This document shows positions 19,116 to 28,595 of a DNA stretch of 64,000 nt, piece by piece. The notes under the pieces were generated by a model. The model was not told where the DNA came from. It saw only the letters and a program-made list of their open reading frames with translations, and did no database searches. Each line of letters begins with the position of its first letter. The first letter of the stretch is position 1. Source of the stretch: Bacteroidales bacterium (lineage in GTDB: Bacteria; Bacteroidota; Bacteroidia; Bacteroidales; UBA932); NCBI GenBank assembly GCA_016281015.1, contig JAEEHS010000033.1, forward strand, positions 31,814 through 95,813. The letters are read 5' to 3'. A program made the position numbers and the translations under genes.

Positions 19116-20387
19116 CTACAGGGAGAGGGAGGCGGCGAAGCAGACGAGGAGGCTGTCGCGGGTGGAGGGAAGAGCCGTCAGGGGGGTGTGAGAAGGGTCA
19201 TGGACGGCGTGAAGGAAGTCATCCACGAGGAGAAAGTCGGCGCCGGCGTGGAAAGGAAGCGCGGCTTCGGCGGAGAGGTCGATGCGGCGGGAAGAGAGGC
19301 AGGAAGGGGGGCAGGAAGGGGCCGCTTCGAGTGAGGGTTCGAGTGAGGGTTCGACAGTGATGACGGCCCCGTCGGCGATGATGCGGCCGCGGGTACCCGT
19401 GAGGATGGTCCTCCGCCCCTCATCGGGTGAGAGCCCGTCCATTTCGATGTCCAGGGTAACCCCTTCCCGGGTGAAGACCGTTACCCGCTGCCAATCGGCC
19501 ACGTCGTTGCCCGAATGGAAGGCGCAGCGTCCATAGCGCCCCGTCCGGACCTCCCGCAGCACCGCCTCCTCCTTGGTCTCGCCCGGAAGCGGGAAGAAAG
19601 AGTCGGTCCAGAGGCCACGGCGGAGGTACAGATCCGTAGCCGACCAGGAGCAAGATTCCTGCAGCGGGCAGTCCAGACAGCGCTCTGCAGCACCCTCCGG
19701 GGCCTTCTCCGGACGAAAGAAGGTAAGCCCGCCCTCCGAAGACACCCCGGAGAAACCAGCGGAGGACCCGGGAGAAGCCGGCTCCGCAGGATGGACCCCC
19801 GTCATCCAGAGGAGGATATCCACATCGTGGCAGCACTTCGAAAGAAAAATCGGGGAGGTCTCCCGCGAGGAGCCCCAGGGGCCGCGGACGAAACTGTGAC
19901 ACATCCGGTCACGGCCGATCCGCACCCGGTGGGAGACCGAGCGCAACGCCCCGATGGTCCCCTCTTCCAGCAATGCTTTCAGCCGTCGGTAGAGTGGATG
20001 GTAACGCAGCACATAGCAGCCGCAGGCTACGACGCCGGCGCGCCCCACCTCCTCCAGCAAGGTCTCCAGTTCAGCCACCCCTTCACAGGAAGGCTTTTCC
20101 AGGAGGATATGGTAACCGTAGGATGCCGCCTGGAGCGCCTGCGAGAAATGGCTGCGGTCCGGCGATGAGATGAGCACCGCATCGACGGCGCGGCGCTCGG
20201 CAAAGAACGCCTCCGAAGAAGTGAAACAGGCCTCGGCCGGAACACCGTACTGCTCCCGGGCCGCTTCCAGATGGACCTCGGAAGGCTCGACGACTGCCCC
20301 CACACGGAATGCATCCGGATGTTCCTGAAGATATGCCAGATACTTCCGGGCCCGATTGCCCATGCCGATGACCGCGAGCGAAAGCAT
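19116..20387 (-). CDS. Gfo/Idh/MocA family oxidoreductase
   Basis: A 423-aa NAD(P)-dependent dehydrogenase-like protein, probably acting on a sugar or inositol derivative. It has the Rossmann motif LAVIGMGNRARKYL (about 3-16), the EKP signature in LLEKPSCEG (about 95) and the substrate-domain helix CHDVDILLWMTG (about 190). A Cys-rich insert (CLDCPLQESCSW) is typical of one subgroup. It starts 2 nt after the batD/E stop, so it is co-transcribed with the Bat operon although it has no evident Bat function. The C-terminal 60 residues are repetitive (EPSLEPSLE) and may be drifting. Confidence 0.88.
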   Translation of the reverse strand: MLSLAVIGMGNRARKYLAYLQEHPDAFRVGAVVEPSEVHLEAAREQYGVPAEACFTSSEAFFAERRAVDAVLISSPDRSHFSQALQAASYGYHILLEKPSCEGVAELETLLEEVGRAGVVACGCYVLRYHPLYRRLKALLEEGTIGALRSVSHRVRIGRDRMCHSFVRGPWGSSRETSPIFLSKCCHDVDILLWMTGVHPAEPASPGSSAGFSGVSSEGGLTFFRPEKAPEGAAERCLDCPLQESCSWSATDLYLRRGLWTDSFFPLPGETKEEAVLREVRTGRYGRCAFHSGNDVADWQRVTVFTREGVTLDIEMDGLSPDEGRRTILTGTRGRIIADGAVITVEPSLEPSLEAAPSCPPSCLSSRRIDLSAEAALPFHAGADFLLVDDFLHAVHDPSHTPLTALPSTRDSLLVCFAASLSL

Positions 20388-20389
20388 GG

Positions 20390-23017
20390 TCAGATCACCT
20401 CGATGTCAGCGGATTTGATCCATCCCTGCCGGCCATCCGAAAGCTCGATCTGTGAGTAGAGGGACACCTCGTCCATCAATTTGACCTTGGTCCCTTCGTG
20501 AAGGATGAACAGCGTCTTGGCAGCATCCGCACCCGGCGCGCTCTGGACCGAAGTCACCCCGCGCATCACGACCGCCGCATTCTTCAGGCGGGCGTCCGAC
20601 AGCTGCCAGTGGGCAAAATCCCAGCAAAGGAAGGTCAGGATAAGGGTGACGATGCCACTGAAAAAGCCCCAGCGGCGGCTCCGCTCACTGCCGCCCAAAA
20701 GGAACAGCAGCACCAGCGAGAGCGTCAGCGCCAGCAGCACCAGGGACAGGACCGCCCAGACATTGCCCGGGAGGGAATAGCAGAGCTTCCGGCCCCAGGT
20801 TTCCAGGATGAATTCCGGCACCTCGTCGATGCGGTCCTGGGTCATCGCCCGGGCGAAATCGAGGTTGTAACGCACATCGGCATCAGAGGGGTCCATCCGA
20901 AGGGCCCGCTCATAGTTGACGATGGCCTTGCCGAGCTGCTCCGACTTGAAGTAGGCATTGCCGAGGTTGTACAGCAGGTCTTTCGACCGCACGCCCGTCG
21001 AGAGGACCTCTTCCCAGGCCCCGGCGGCGGCGGGATAATCCCCCGCGGTGTAAGCCGTTACGCCGGAGAGGAAGAGGGAATCCGGATAATCTGCCGGAGC
21101 CGCCTCGGCCCCCAGCGGAACGACAAGGAGCAGGGCCCCGACCAGGGCCGCCACGGCAGCGGAAGGAGTCTTTTTCATGGACGCATCAATGGCTGTAATG
21201 ACAGAGAGCGCTTCCTCGTAATGGGCATTCATCGCTTCATGGCCCTCGGAAGGCGCATAGCGGGCAAATTCACAGGCCTCCAGAAGAGCCGTGAACCTTC
21301 CGGCGACCTCCTCGGAAACGCCCCGGCCCTTGAGGGCCTCGGCGATGTTCTCCTGGGTCTGCCGGGCCATATCCATGCCCAGCTTGTCGGTCACAAAGCC
21401 CACCAGCGCCCGGTGCAGCTCCTCATAGAAGGCCGTGTAAAGGTCCTTTTTCAGGAAATCCCCGGCCTGGCTGAGCCGGCGGAGCGCCTGACGGGTCGCC
21501 TGGCGCTTGCGGCTGCCGGAAACGTCCGCCCGGCGGGCGGCGAGTTTCCGAAGCCCCAGCCACAGTCCGGCGGCCACGGCGGCGAGCAGCGCCACAATCA
21601 CCCAATAGAGCGACTTTCCGACCAGGAAGCTTTCGTCAGCACCCAGATCGGTCTTCGTGCGGATAAAGCGGATGTCCTCCCCGAGGTTTTTCACCCCTTT
21701 GCGGTCCACTATGAGGGTCTCAGACCCCTCCACCGAAGCAGCGACCCCGGCGGAGCGGGCAACGCTCAGGTGAAGGGAATCCGTCGCGGCCACCTGGTAG
21801 CGGCGGGCGGCGATGTCGTAATAAGCATACTGGACGGGAGAGAGGGTGAACTCCCCCGGACTCCGCGGAATGAACGGATATTCAAACGTCTTGCTGCCGG
21901 AGGTACCGCCCTTGTCCACAGCACTCGTCGTCTTGACGTCATAGACCTCGAAATCCGGCGGAAACGCGATCTTCGGGGCGCTCACGAGGCTTACATTCCC
22001 CTTCCCGGACACCGTGACGATGAGCGAAGCCGCATCATGGGTCTTGAGCGTATCCTTGCTCAGGCGGGCCGAGACGCGGAAACTGCCCACGCCCCCGCCG
22101 AAGGAGGCCGGCGCCCCGGCAGGCAGGGCGGACACATGGACCGTCTGGGCGGGCGTCGTCACCCGCTGCCGGACGGTCATGAAATCGTTTTCAAAAAAGT
22201 CGTCGAGGAGGGACCCGGTCCGGGTACGCTGGCGGCGCACATTCACCAGGCAAATGATTTCAGAAGGGTCGATGGTCAGGTCGCCGGACTTCTGGGGAAT
22301 CAGGGTCCAGCGGCGCAGGACAGCAGCATTGTAAATCTGTCCGCCCAGCTGTTCCCGCTGGAAGTTGATGTTCTGCGGCGCTTCTACTTCCGCGCTCCAG
22401 AAGCCGTTGAAAGAAGGGAACTTGGCATTCTCGAAACCGGAGAGGTTCGCCCGGTTGTAGATTTTCAAGGTCGCCGTAACCGGCTCGCCGACAACCACTT
22501 TATTGCGGCTCAGCACCAGGCGTAGGAACAGGTCCTCGCCGCTGGACTGGGCGCTGCTCTGGGCGCCGGAGGATCCGGAAGCCGAGGGATTGCCTGCGCC
22601 CTGGGAGGCCCCGGAAGAAGGCTTGGAAGCGTCCCCCGGCACCACCTGGATTTCCACACTGCGGGAATGGATCTCGTTTCCTTTGACCCTGGCCGTCGCC
22701 GGTGGAAGGGTGAAAGTTCCCGCGCGGCGCGCTTGCAGAATATAGGTATAAGAGGTCTGCGAGGAACGCGTGGTTTTTCCATTGACCATGGAAATGCTGG
22801 TCGAAGAGCCTTTCTGAGGCCCCCAGACCAGGGTGAAATCCTCACCCGGCTCCCACTGGAAGTCCGAAGGGCTGTGCTCGCCCTCCACGACGAAGACGAC
22901 ATTGAAACGTTCCGACAGTTCCACGATCGAGTGGACATCCACCCGGATCGTCGCCTGCGCGAAGGCGGCGACGCACCCGAGAAGAGCCATGAGGCTGATG
23001 TAAAGCTTCTTCATCAT
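20390..23017 (-). CDS. batD: BatD-BatE in-frame fusion (Bat/aerotolerance operon)
   Basis: An 875-aa protein. Residues 1-20 are a signal peptide, 20-460 the BatD beta-rich extracytoplasmic region, about 470-495 a membrane segment, 500-610 the BatD cytoplasmic tail. At residue 614 a second Met begins a typical signal peptide (MKKTPSAAVAALVGALLLVV), then BatE follows: TPR repeats (about 645-720), two membrane helices (about 740-800) and an SH3-like end (GRQGWIKSADIEVI). In most Bacteroides batD and batE are separate genes as far as I know. Position 21178 could still serve as an independent BatE start. The complex is thought to support oxidative-stress tolerance in the envelope. Confidence 0.88.
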   Translation of the reverse strand: MMKKLYISLMALLGCVAAFAQATIRVDVHSIVELSERFNVVFVVEGEHSPSDFQWEPGEDFTLVWGPQKGSSTSISMVNGKTTRSSQTSYTYILQARRAGTFTLPPATARVKGNEIHSRSVEIQVVPGDASKPSSGASQGAGNPSASGSSGAQSSAQSSGEDLFLRLVLSRNKVVVGEPVTATLKIYNRANLSGFENAKFPSFNGFWSAEVEAPQNINFQREQLGGQIYNAAVLRRWTLIPQKSGDLTIDPSEIICLVNVRRQRTRTGSLLDDFFENDFMTVRQRVTTPAQTVHVSALPAGAPASFGGGVGSFRVSARLSKDTLKTHDAASLIVTVSGKGNVSLVSAPKIAFPPDFEVYDVKTTSAVDKGGTSGSKTFEYPFIPRSPGEFTLSPVQYAYYDIAARRYQVAATDSLHLSVARSAGVAASVEGSETLIVDRKGVKNLGEDIRFIRTKTDLGADESFLVGKSLYWVIVALLAAVAAGLWLGLRKLAARRADVSGSRKRQATRQALRRLSQAGDFLKKDLYTAFYEELHRALVGFVTDKLGMDMARQTQENIAEALKGRGVSEEVAGRFTALLEACEFARYAPSEGHEAMNAHYEEALSVITAIDASMKKTPSAAVAALVGALLLVVPLGAEAAPADYPDSLFLSGVTAYTAGDYPAAAGAWEEVLSTGVRSKDLLYNLGNAYFKSEQLGKAIVNYERALRMDPSDADVRYNLDFARAMTQDRIDEVPEFILETWGRKLCYSLPGNVWAVLSLVLLALTLSLVLLFLLGGSERSRRWGFFSGIVTLILTFLCWDFAHWQLSDARLKNAAVVMRGVTSVQSAPGADAAKTLFILHEGTKVKLMDEVSLYSQIELSDGRQGWIKSADIEVI

Positions 23018-23018
23018 G

Positions 23019-23762
23019 CTACCAATTCTTTTCCTTCTGGCGGGAGCGGAGGGCCGCCGCCTTTTCTTTCTTCACCTTGTCCTGGGTGTCTTTTTCCTTG
23101 GCCTGGATGGCCTGGAGCATCTGCTGGGCCTGCTGGGGGGAGATTTCCTGCTCCTGAGGCTGTTGCTGCTGCTCCTGATTCTGATCCGGCTTATCCTGGT
23201 CCTGCTTATCCTGGTTATCCTGCTGGTCTTGATTCTGCTGCTGGTCTTGATTTTGCTGCTGGTCCTGATTCTGCTGCTGGTCCTGATTCTGGTTCTCCCC
23301 GCCTCCACCTTGCTGCTGGTTCTGGAGCATCTTCCTGGCATAGAGGTAATTCTCCTTTGCGTCCATGTCGTCCGGATTCACCACCAGCGCCTCCATGAAA
23401 GCCTGGACCGCCTTCTGGTAATCCTTCTTCTGGAGGGCGATGTCACCGGCATTGTACGCACTGTGATGGGCCATTTCCTGCTGCAGCTTCGGATGGAGGA
23501 TCTCCGGGATATGCCGACGGGCCTGGTCCATGTATTTGGCGGCCTCGTCATACGACTGCTCCCGGTAGAGGGCGTTCGCGAGGTTGTAGGCCGCGCGGGC
23601 GGAAGTCGTGTCCACATTCAGGCCCCTTCGGTATTCGATATCCGCATCGGAGAATTTCTCCCGGCGGAAGGCACGGTTTCCTTTCCGCACACTGCGGCTC
23701 TCTGTCTGGGCCATGGCCAGGACCGGAAGCAGTAATGTTATGAGTATCAAGAACTTCTTCAT
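23019..23762 (-). CDS. batC: BatC: TPR protein with a Gln/Asn/Asp-rich tail
   Basis: A 247-aa secreted or periplasmic TPR protein. Signal peptide at 1-18 (LLPVLAMAQ), TPR-like repeats at about 25-145 (AYNLANALYREQSYDEAAKY), then a low-complexity stretch of QNQDQQ units (about 155-200) encoded by four 18-bp tandem repeats (23223-23294), and a charged C-terminus. It overlaps batB by 4 nt and precedes batD/E. TPRs would provide protein contacts in the Bat complex; that is family knowledge, not shown here. Confidence 0.88.
   Translation of the reverse strand: MKKFLILITLLLPVLAMAQTESRSVRKGNRAFRREKFSDADIEYRRGLNVDTTSARAAYNLANALYREQSYDEAAKYMDQARRHIPEILHPKLQQEMAHHSAYNAGDIALQKKDYQKAVQAFMEALVVNPDDMDAKENYLYARKMLQNQQQGGGGENQNQDQQQNQDQQQNQDQQQNQDQQDNQDKQDQDKPDQNQEQQQQPQEQEISPQQAQQMLQAIQAKEKDTQDKVKKEKAAALRSRQKEKNW
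23223..23294 (-). repeat. Four 18-bp tandem repeats inside batC
   Basis: CTGGTCYTGATTYTGCTG repeated four times with few changes on the plus strand; it encodes the repeated QQQNQD segment and keeps the reading frame. Confidence 0.9.
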
Positions 23763-24763
23763 CGCTGAAAGAGTTTTCTGCGGGATCGGCGCTCGCCGAT
23801 GAGCATTTCAATGACAAACAGGAGCAGGGCGATGCCGAAGAAATACATATACTGCTCGTCGTACTCTTCGAAGACGACGCTGCCGAACTCCTCGTCCTCC
23901 ATGGCGCGGACATCGTCCACGATGGGCCCGAGGCCGAATTCTTCGTTGCCGGCATGGATGTAGGCACCGCCGCCGGCCTTGGCCACCTGACGGAGGGTTT
24001 CCTCGTCCAGGCGGGTGACGACGATGTTGCCGTCCTTGTCTTTCATCAGCTCCCCTTCGAAGGGAATGGGCTGGCCTTCGGGCGAGCCGACGCCGATGGT
24101 ATAGACCCGGATGCCGGCCTCGGCGGCTTCCTTCGCGGCGGCGACGGCATCGTCCTCATGGTTCTCGCCGTCGGAAATGACCACGATGACCCGGCTCTTC
24201 TGGCTCTGGGCGCTGAAAGAACGGATGGCCGTATGGATGGCATCGCCGATGGCTGTACCCTGGATGGGAACCGAACCGGTGTCGATGTTCGAGAGGAACA
24301 TTTTGGCGGAGACATAGTCCGTGGTGACCGGAAGCTGGACGAAAGAGGTGCCGGCAAAGATGATGAGGCCGATCCGGTCGTCCTGCAGCTTGTCGGTCAG
24401 GCGCGCGATGGACAGTTTGGCCCGCTCCAGGCGGCTCGGAGAATAATCTTCCGCCAGCATAGAATTGGAAACGTCCAGACAGACAATGATTTCCGCGCCA
24501 CGGGTCTTATGCTCGGAGAGCTTGGCACCGATCTGGGGACGTGCCAGGCCCAGCACGAAAAAGGCAAAGCCCAGGCAGAAGAGCACCACCCGCACCCAGC
24601 CTTTGGCCCCGGACCAGGAGGGCATGAGCTGCTTCACGAGGGCCTCGTCCCCGAAACGCCGGATGCGACGCTCCCGAAGCTGCCGGAGCGCCCCGTATCC
24701 GAGCAGCAGCAGCGGAATGAGCAGGAGCAGCCAGAGGAATCTGTATTGTGCAAATATCAGCAT
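23759..24763 (-). CDS. batB: BatB: von Willebrand factor A domain membrane protein
   Basis: A 334-aa protein with N-terminal membrane segments (LWLLLLIPLLLLGYG and VVLFCLGFAFFVLGLA), a VWA domain at about 88-290 with an intact MIDAS motif (CLDVSNSML), and a C-terminal membrane helix (MYFFGIALLLFVIEMLIG). It probably exposes the VWA domain to the periplasm. It overlaps batC and follows batA by 3 nt. Confidence 0.95.
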   Translation of the reverse strand: MLIFAQYRFLWLLLLIPLLLLGYGALRQLRERRIRRFGDEALVKQLMPSWSGAKGWVRVVLFCLGFAFFVLGLARPQIGAKLSEHKTRGAEIIVCLDVSNSMLAEDYSPSRLERAKLSIARLTDKLQDDRIGLIIFAGTSFVQLPVTTDYVSAKMFLSNIDTGSVPIQGTAIGDAIHTAIRSFSAQSQKSRVIVVISDGENHEDDAVAAAKEAAEAGIRVYTIGVGSPEGQPIPFEGELMKDKDGNIVVTRLDEETLRQVAKAGGGAYIHAGNEEFGLGPIVDDVRAMEDEEFGSVVFEEYDEQYMYFFGIALLLFVIEMLIGERRSRRKLFQR

Positions 24764-24766
24764 GGC

Positions 24767-25750
24767 TCAGGGCATTTTACGGATGAGCGCCGTGGCGAGA
24801 ATCTCCAAAAGGAGGCATACGAGGGCCGCCACGGCATATCCCTTGAACAAATCCTTGTACACCGGGAAGGAATCCACGGTGGTCCGGGTCTTTTCCATCC
24901 GGTCGATTTCGCCGTAGATCTCGGAGAGTTTCGTATTGTCGTCCGCCCGGAAATACTTTCCGCCGGTGGTGGAGGCAATGCTGCGGAGCAGCGGTTCGTC
25001 GATCTCCACCTTGACATTCTGGAGGTCCATGCCCCAGGGGGTCATGACCGGATAAGGGGCCTCCCCTTCCCGGCCGACGCCGATGGTGTAGACGCGGATC
25101 CCATAGGTCTTGGCGATGTCCGCGGCCATGGACGGGTCGATCTCGCCGGAATTGTTGACGCCGTCGGTCAGCAGGATGATGACCCGGCTCTTGGCGTCGG
25201 AGTCCTTCATCCGCGCGACGGCGGTCGCCAGGCCGTTGCCGATGGCCGTTCCATCCTCGATCAGGTCCGTCTGGACCTCCTTCATGAGGTTGATCAGGGT
25301 GGCGCGGTCCGTCGTGAGCGGGCACTGGGTGTAGCTTTCACCGGCAAAGACGACGATGCCCATCCGGTCGCTCGGGCGCTGGGCGATGAATTCGATGGAA
25401 ATATCTTTCGCGGCGCTCAGCCGGTCGGGCTTGAAGTCCCGGGCCAGCATGGAGGTGGAAACGTCCATGGCAAAGACAATGTCAATGCCCTCGGTGTCAA
25501 TGCGTTCTACCTCGGAGGAGGAACGGGGCCGGGCGATGGCGATGATGATCAGGGTAAGCGCGGCAAGGCGCAGGATCTCCGGAAGGTGCCGAAGGGCTGG
25601 CAGGAGCTGCCTTCCGCCGGAGAGCCAGGGGGCGATGGTGGAAACGCGGAGGTGCGGCCTCCGCCCGCCCATCTCCCGCCAGAGGTAGAGGGCGCCGAGA
25701 AGCGGAACCACTACCAGCAGCCACAGCAGATAAGGATACTCGAAATACAT
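24767..25750 (-). CDS. batA: BatA: von Willebrand factor A domain membrane protein
   Basis: A 327-aa paralogue of BatB with the same plan: N-terminal membrane helices (LLWLLVVVPLLGALY and LAALTLIIIAIA), VWA domain from about 85 with MIDAS FAMDVSTSML and LLTDGVNNSG, and a C-terminal membrane helix (YAVAALVCLLLEILATAL). BatA and BatB are both present with complete metal-binding motifs, as in other Bacteroidales. Confidence 0.95.
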   Translation of the reverse strand: MYFEYPYLLWLLVVVPLLGALYLWREMGGRRPHLRVSTIAPWLSGGRQLLPALRHLPEILRLAALTLIIIAIARPRSSSEVERIDTEGIDIVFAMDVSTSMLARDFKPDRLSAAKDISIEFIAQRPSDRMGIVVFAGESYTQCPLTTDRATLINLMKEVQTDLIEDGTAIGNGLATAVARMKDSDAKSRVIILLTDGVNNSGEIDPSMAADIAKTYGIRVYTIGVGREGEAPYPVMTPWGMDLQNVKVEIDEPLLRSIASTTGGKYFRADDNTKLSEIYGEIDRMEKTRTTVDSFPVYKDLFKGYAVAALVCLLLEILATALIRKMP

Positions 25751-25753
25751 AGG

Positions 25754-26692
25754 CTATCCTCCCTGGTTTTCCTGTTCAACTTCGGCCTGGTAGGTCGTGG
25801 TCACGAAACGGACGGCGAGCGGAAGCACCGTGGCGTTTTCCTCGTCGGTGGCCGTATGCTTGGCGAATTTGATGAAATCCGCCCGCTCGAAGAGTTCCTT
25901 CAGCTCGTTGTACAGTTCCGGCGTCAGGTCCGTCCCCTTGAGGCCGTCGAAGATTTCGGCCGTCGTCATTTCGAGGGCGCCCACGCCGTAACGGGCGGCG
26001 ATGTACTCCCGCAGGGCGTCCGTCACTCCGGAGTAGAAGGCTTTCTGGCGGGTGGGAGCCCAGTATTCGCTGCCCCGGAACTTATCCAGCTTGCGAAGGG
26101 CCACGACATGGGCCGGATCCTTCACCGCGGCGATCTCTTCCTGACGGCGGCGCGAAAGCAGCCAGCTGACCAGAATCGCTACGAGAAGTCCCCCGAACAG
26201 GCCCCCGAGGGCCCAGGGCAGGACTTCGGAGAAGGTCAGCGGAGCCCCCGCCTGGCCTTTCAGGTCGTGCGGGACGAAGGTCGCCGTGTCAATGGGCATG
26301 GCGGTCACCTCCAGCGAACAGGGCCGGAAGACGAGGGTGTCCAGGGTGCTGTCGGCATAAGGCCGGAGCAGTTTGAGGGCCGGGAGGACGAAGGAGCCCT
26401 CTTCGAAGGGCTGGATGGCGATCTGGGCCCGGATATCCAGCAGCCGCTCATTCGCTCCCTTGATCCGGCGGATTTTGAGGGTATCCACCTGCCAGCGGGG
26501 CAGGGCCAGGATGCCGCCGCCCATGTCCGGCTGGATTTCGGGGAACTGGAGACGGGCGGTGTCGGGCCATTCCTTCAGTTCGACGCCATAGTAGAGGCGG
26601 TCGGCCACGAGGACGGAGTCACGCGGGGTGGCCGGTGTGAGGAAAGCGCCGTCCCGCAGAAGGATGCCCAGTATGAGAATCAGAACATTCAT
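25754..26692 (-). CDS. Bat-operon membrane protein of unknown function
   Basis: A 312-aa protein found in Bat operons between the DUF58 and batA genes. Signal peptide at 1-16, an extracytoplasmic beta-rich region to about 155, a membrane helix at about 157-178 (VLPWALGGLFGGLLVAILVS), then a cytoplasmic helical part similar in pattern to the BatD tail (FYSGVTDALREYIAARYGVG). The ORF track starts 39 codons earlier, but the first of those overlap the DUF58 gene in another frame; ATG 26692 overlaps the DUF58 stop (ATGA). Confidence 0.82.
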   Translation of the reverse strand: MNVLILILGILLRDGAFLTPATPRDSVLVADRLYYGVELKEWPDTARLQFPEIQPDMGGGILALPRWQVDTLKIRRIKGANERLLDIRAQIAIQPFEEGSFVLPALKLLRPYADSTLDTLVFRPCSLEVTAMPIDTATFVPHDLKGQAGAPLTFSEVLPWALGGLFGGLLVAILVSWLLSRRRQEEIAAVKDPAHVVALRKLDKFRGSEYWAPTRQKAFYSGVTDALREYIAARYGVGALEMTTAEIFDGLKGTDLTPELYNELKELFERADFIKFAKHTATDEENATVLPLAVRFVTTTYQAEVEQENQGG

Positions 26693-27567
26693 TTTCGATG
26701 GAACAGTGCCATAAGGGCACGGACATAATCTTCGTCGGTCGAGATGCTGACGCTGTCGACCTGGTAACGGTTGAGAAGGCGGGCTGTTTCGGTTTCGACG
26801 TCCCGCCACCAGCGTTCATAGGCCGCCCGCTCGCGGGGGGAATCGGTGTTCACCCAGGCGCCGCGCGCCGTTTCGGAGTCCTTGACATGGACCAGACCCA
26901 CCGCCGGAAGGCTCTTTTCGCGCGGGTCCATGATCCGGATGACGGACAGGTCATGCCGGCCCACAGCCACTTTCAGGGCCTCTTCATAGCGGGGATGGAT
27001 CCCCTCGACATCAACCAGGTCGGAGATCAGGAACACCGTCGCGCGGCGTTTGATGGCGCCGGTCAGGTAGCGGAGGCCTTCGCCGAGGTCGGTCCCGTCA
27101 TGGGCGGGTTCGTACTCCAGGATTTCACGGATGATATGGAGCAGGTGCGTCCGGCCCTTCTTGGGCGGGATGAACATCTCCACCCGGTCGCTCACGAGCA
27201 GGCAGCCGACCTTGTCATTGTTGAGCATCGCGGAGAAGGCGAGGGTCGCGGCGATTTCCGTCGCCATGGCGCGCTTCGTGCTGCCCCGGGTGCCGAACAG
27301 GCCGCTCCGGCTCACATCCACCACCAGGACCACGGTCAGTTCCCGCTCCTCCTCGAATACCTTGACGTAAGGGGCGCTCATCCGCGCGGTGACGTTCCAG
27401 TCCATGTTGCGGACGTCGTCCCCCCACTGGTACTCACGGACCTCGCTGAACGCCATACCGCGCCCTTTGAAGGCGGAATGGTATTCACCGGCGAAGATCT
27501 GGCGGGACAAGGCCTTGGTCTTGATCTCGATCTTCCGTACCTTTTTCAGGAGGTCTTCGGTAGTCAT
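26689..27567 (-). CDS. DUF58 domain protein of the MoxR/Bat operon
   Basis: A 292-aa soluble protein of the DUF58 group, a VWA-like fold that commonly works with MoxR ATPases. Recognised by FAGEYHSAFKGRGMAFSEVR (about 26-45), YQWGDDVRNMDWN (about 47) and LVVDVSRSGLF (about 80), which keeps a DxSxS metal site. It overlaps the moxR stop by 1 nt and the next gene by 4 nt. Confidence 0.93.
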   Translation of the reverse strand: MTTEDLLKKVRKIEIKTKALSRQIFAGEYHSAFKGRGMAFSEVREYQWGDDVRNMDWNVTARMSAPYVKVFEEERELTVVLVVDVSRSGLFGTRGSTKRAMATEIAATLAFSAMLNNDKVGCLLVSDRVEMFIPPKKGRTHLLHIIREILEYEPAHDGTDLGEGLRYLTGAIKRRATVFLISDLVDVEGIHPRYEEALKVAVGRHDLSVIRIMDPREKSLPAVGLVHVKDSETARGAWVNTDSPRERAAYERWWRDVETETARLLNRYQVDSVSISTDEDYVRALMALFHRK

Positions 27568-28559
27568 TACGGGACGATGACGGCGTTGAGAATCTTTTCG
27601 ATGATCTGCTCGGGGGTGACATTCTCCGCTTCGGCTTCATAGGTCAGGCCGAGGCGGTGGCGGAGGACCTCATTGGACACGGCGCGGACATCCTCCGGAA
27701 TCACATAACCGCGGCGCTTGATGAAAGCGTAGGCCTTCGCGGCGGCGGCGAGCGAGATGCTGGCACGCGGAGAGGCGCCATAGGAAATCAGGTTGCCCAG
27801 TTCCTTGAGACCATAGTCCCCGGGGGTGCGGGTGGCATAGACGATGTCCACGATATAGCGTTCAATCTTTTCGTCCATGTACACTTCCCGGACGACGCTG
27901 CGGGCGCGGAGGATATCCTCCGGGCTCACGACGGCGTTGGCCCTGGGGAAGTCGCCGCTGTTGTTCATGCGGATGATTTCCCGCTCCTCTTCCTTCTTGG
28001 GATAGCCAACGACCACTTTCAGCATGAAACGGTCCACCTGGGCCTCCGGCAGCGGATAGGTCCCTTCCTGCTCGATGGGGTTCTGGGTTGCCATCACGAG
28101 GAAAGGCTCGGGGAGGCGGAAAGTACTCTCGCCGAGGGTCACCTGGCGCTCCTGCATCGCTTCCAGCAGGGCGCTCTGGACCTTGGCCGGGGAACGGTTG
28201 ATTTCATCCGCCAGCACGAAGTTCGCGAAGATGGGGCCTTTGTGGACCTCGAAATCCTCTTTCTTCTGGGAATAGACCAAGGTGCCCACCACATCCGCCG
28301 GCAACAGGTCCGGAGTAAACTGGATGCGGCTGAATTTGGCGTCGACCGCCTGGGCAAGGGTATTGATCGCGAGGGTCTTGGCCAGGCCCGGAACACCTTC
28401 CAGCAGGATATGGCCACCGGAGAGGAGACCAATCAGCAGGTTGTCCACCAGCCCCTTCTGGCCGACGATGACCTTCCCCATTTCAAGGGTCAGCATGTCC
28501 ACGAAGGAACTCTCCTGCTGGATGCGCTCATTGAGCTGTTTGATGTTGACTGTTTCCAT
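27567..28559 (-). CDS. moxR: MoxR-type AAA+ ATPase
   Basis: A 330-aa AAA+ ATPase thought to act as a chaperone maturing VWA proteins or complexes. Walker A is degenerate-looking but family-typical (LEGVPGLAKT, about 54-63), Walker B is VLADEINRSPAK (about 118), sensor 1 is VMATQNPIEQEGTYPL (about 155). It heads the eight-gene moxR-to-Gfo/Idh operon. The gap to the divergent truA is 36 nt, so the two promoters overlap. Confidence 0.95.
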   Translation of the reverse strand: METVNIKQLNERIQQESSFVDMLTLEMGKVIVGQKGLVDNLLIGLLSGGHILLEGVPGLAKTLAINTLAQAVDAKFSRIQFTPDLLPADVVGTLVYSQKKEDFEVHKGPIFANFVLADEINRSPAKVQSALLEAMQERQVTLGESTFRLPEPFLVMATQNPIEQEGTYPLPEAQVDRFMLKVVVGYPKKEEEREIIRMNNSGDFPRANAVVSPEDILRARSVVREVYMDEKIERYIVDIVYATRTPGDYGLKELGNLISYGASPRASISLAAAAKAYAFIKRRGYVIPEDVRAVSNEVLRHRLGLTYEAEAENVTPEQIIEKILNAVIVP

Positions 28560-28567
28560 TATTTCAG

Positions 28568-28575
28568 TATATTTG
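28568..28575 (+). promoter_or_regulatory. -7 box of truA
   Basis: TATATTTG, exact TAnnTTTG match, 20 nt upstream of the truA ATG. Confidence 0.55.
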
Positions 28576-28595
28576 CATCGTTTTCGTTATCGCCT

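Noticed and set aside
19116-20387. Gfo/Idh gene as a functional part of the Bat system
   Set aside because: Only position supports it; its motifs are those of a sugar dehydrogenase family, so it is reported as co-transcribed only.
23223-23294. Regular repeats in batC as a CRISPR array
   Set aside because: 18-bp units are contiguous without spacers and in frame with the QNQDQQ protein repeat. No CRISPR array or cas gene was seen anywhere in the window.
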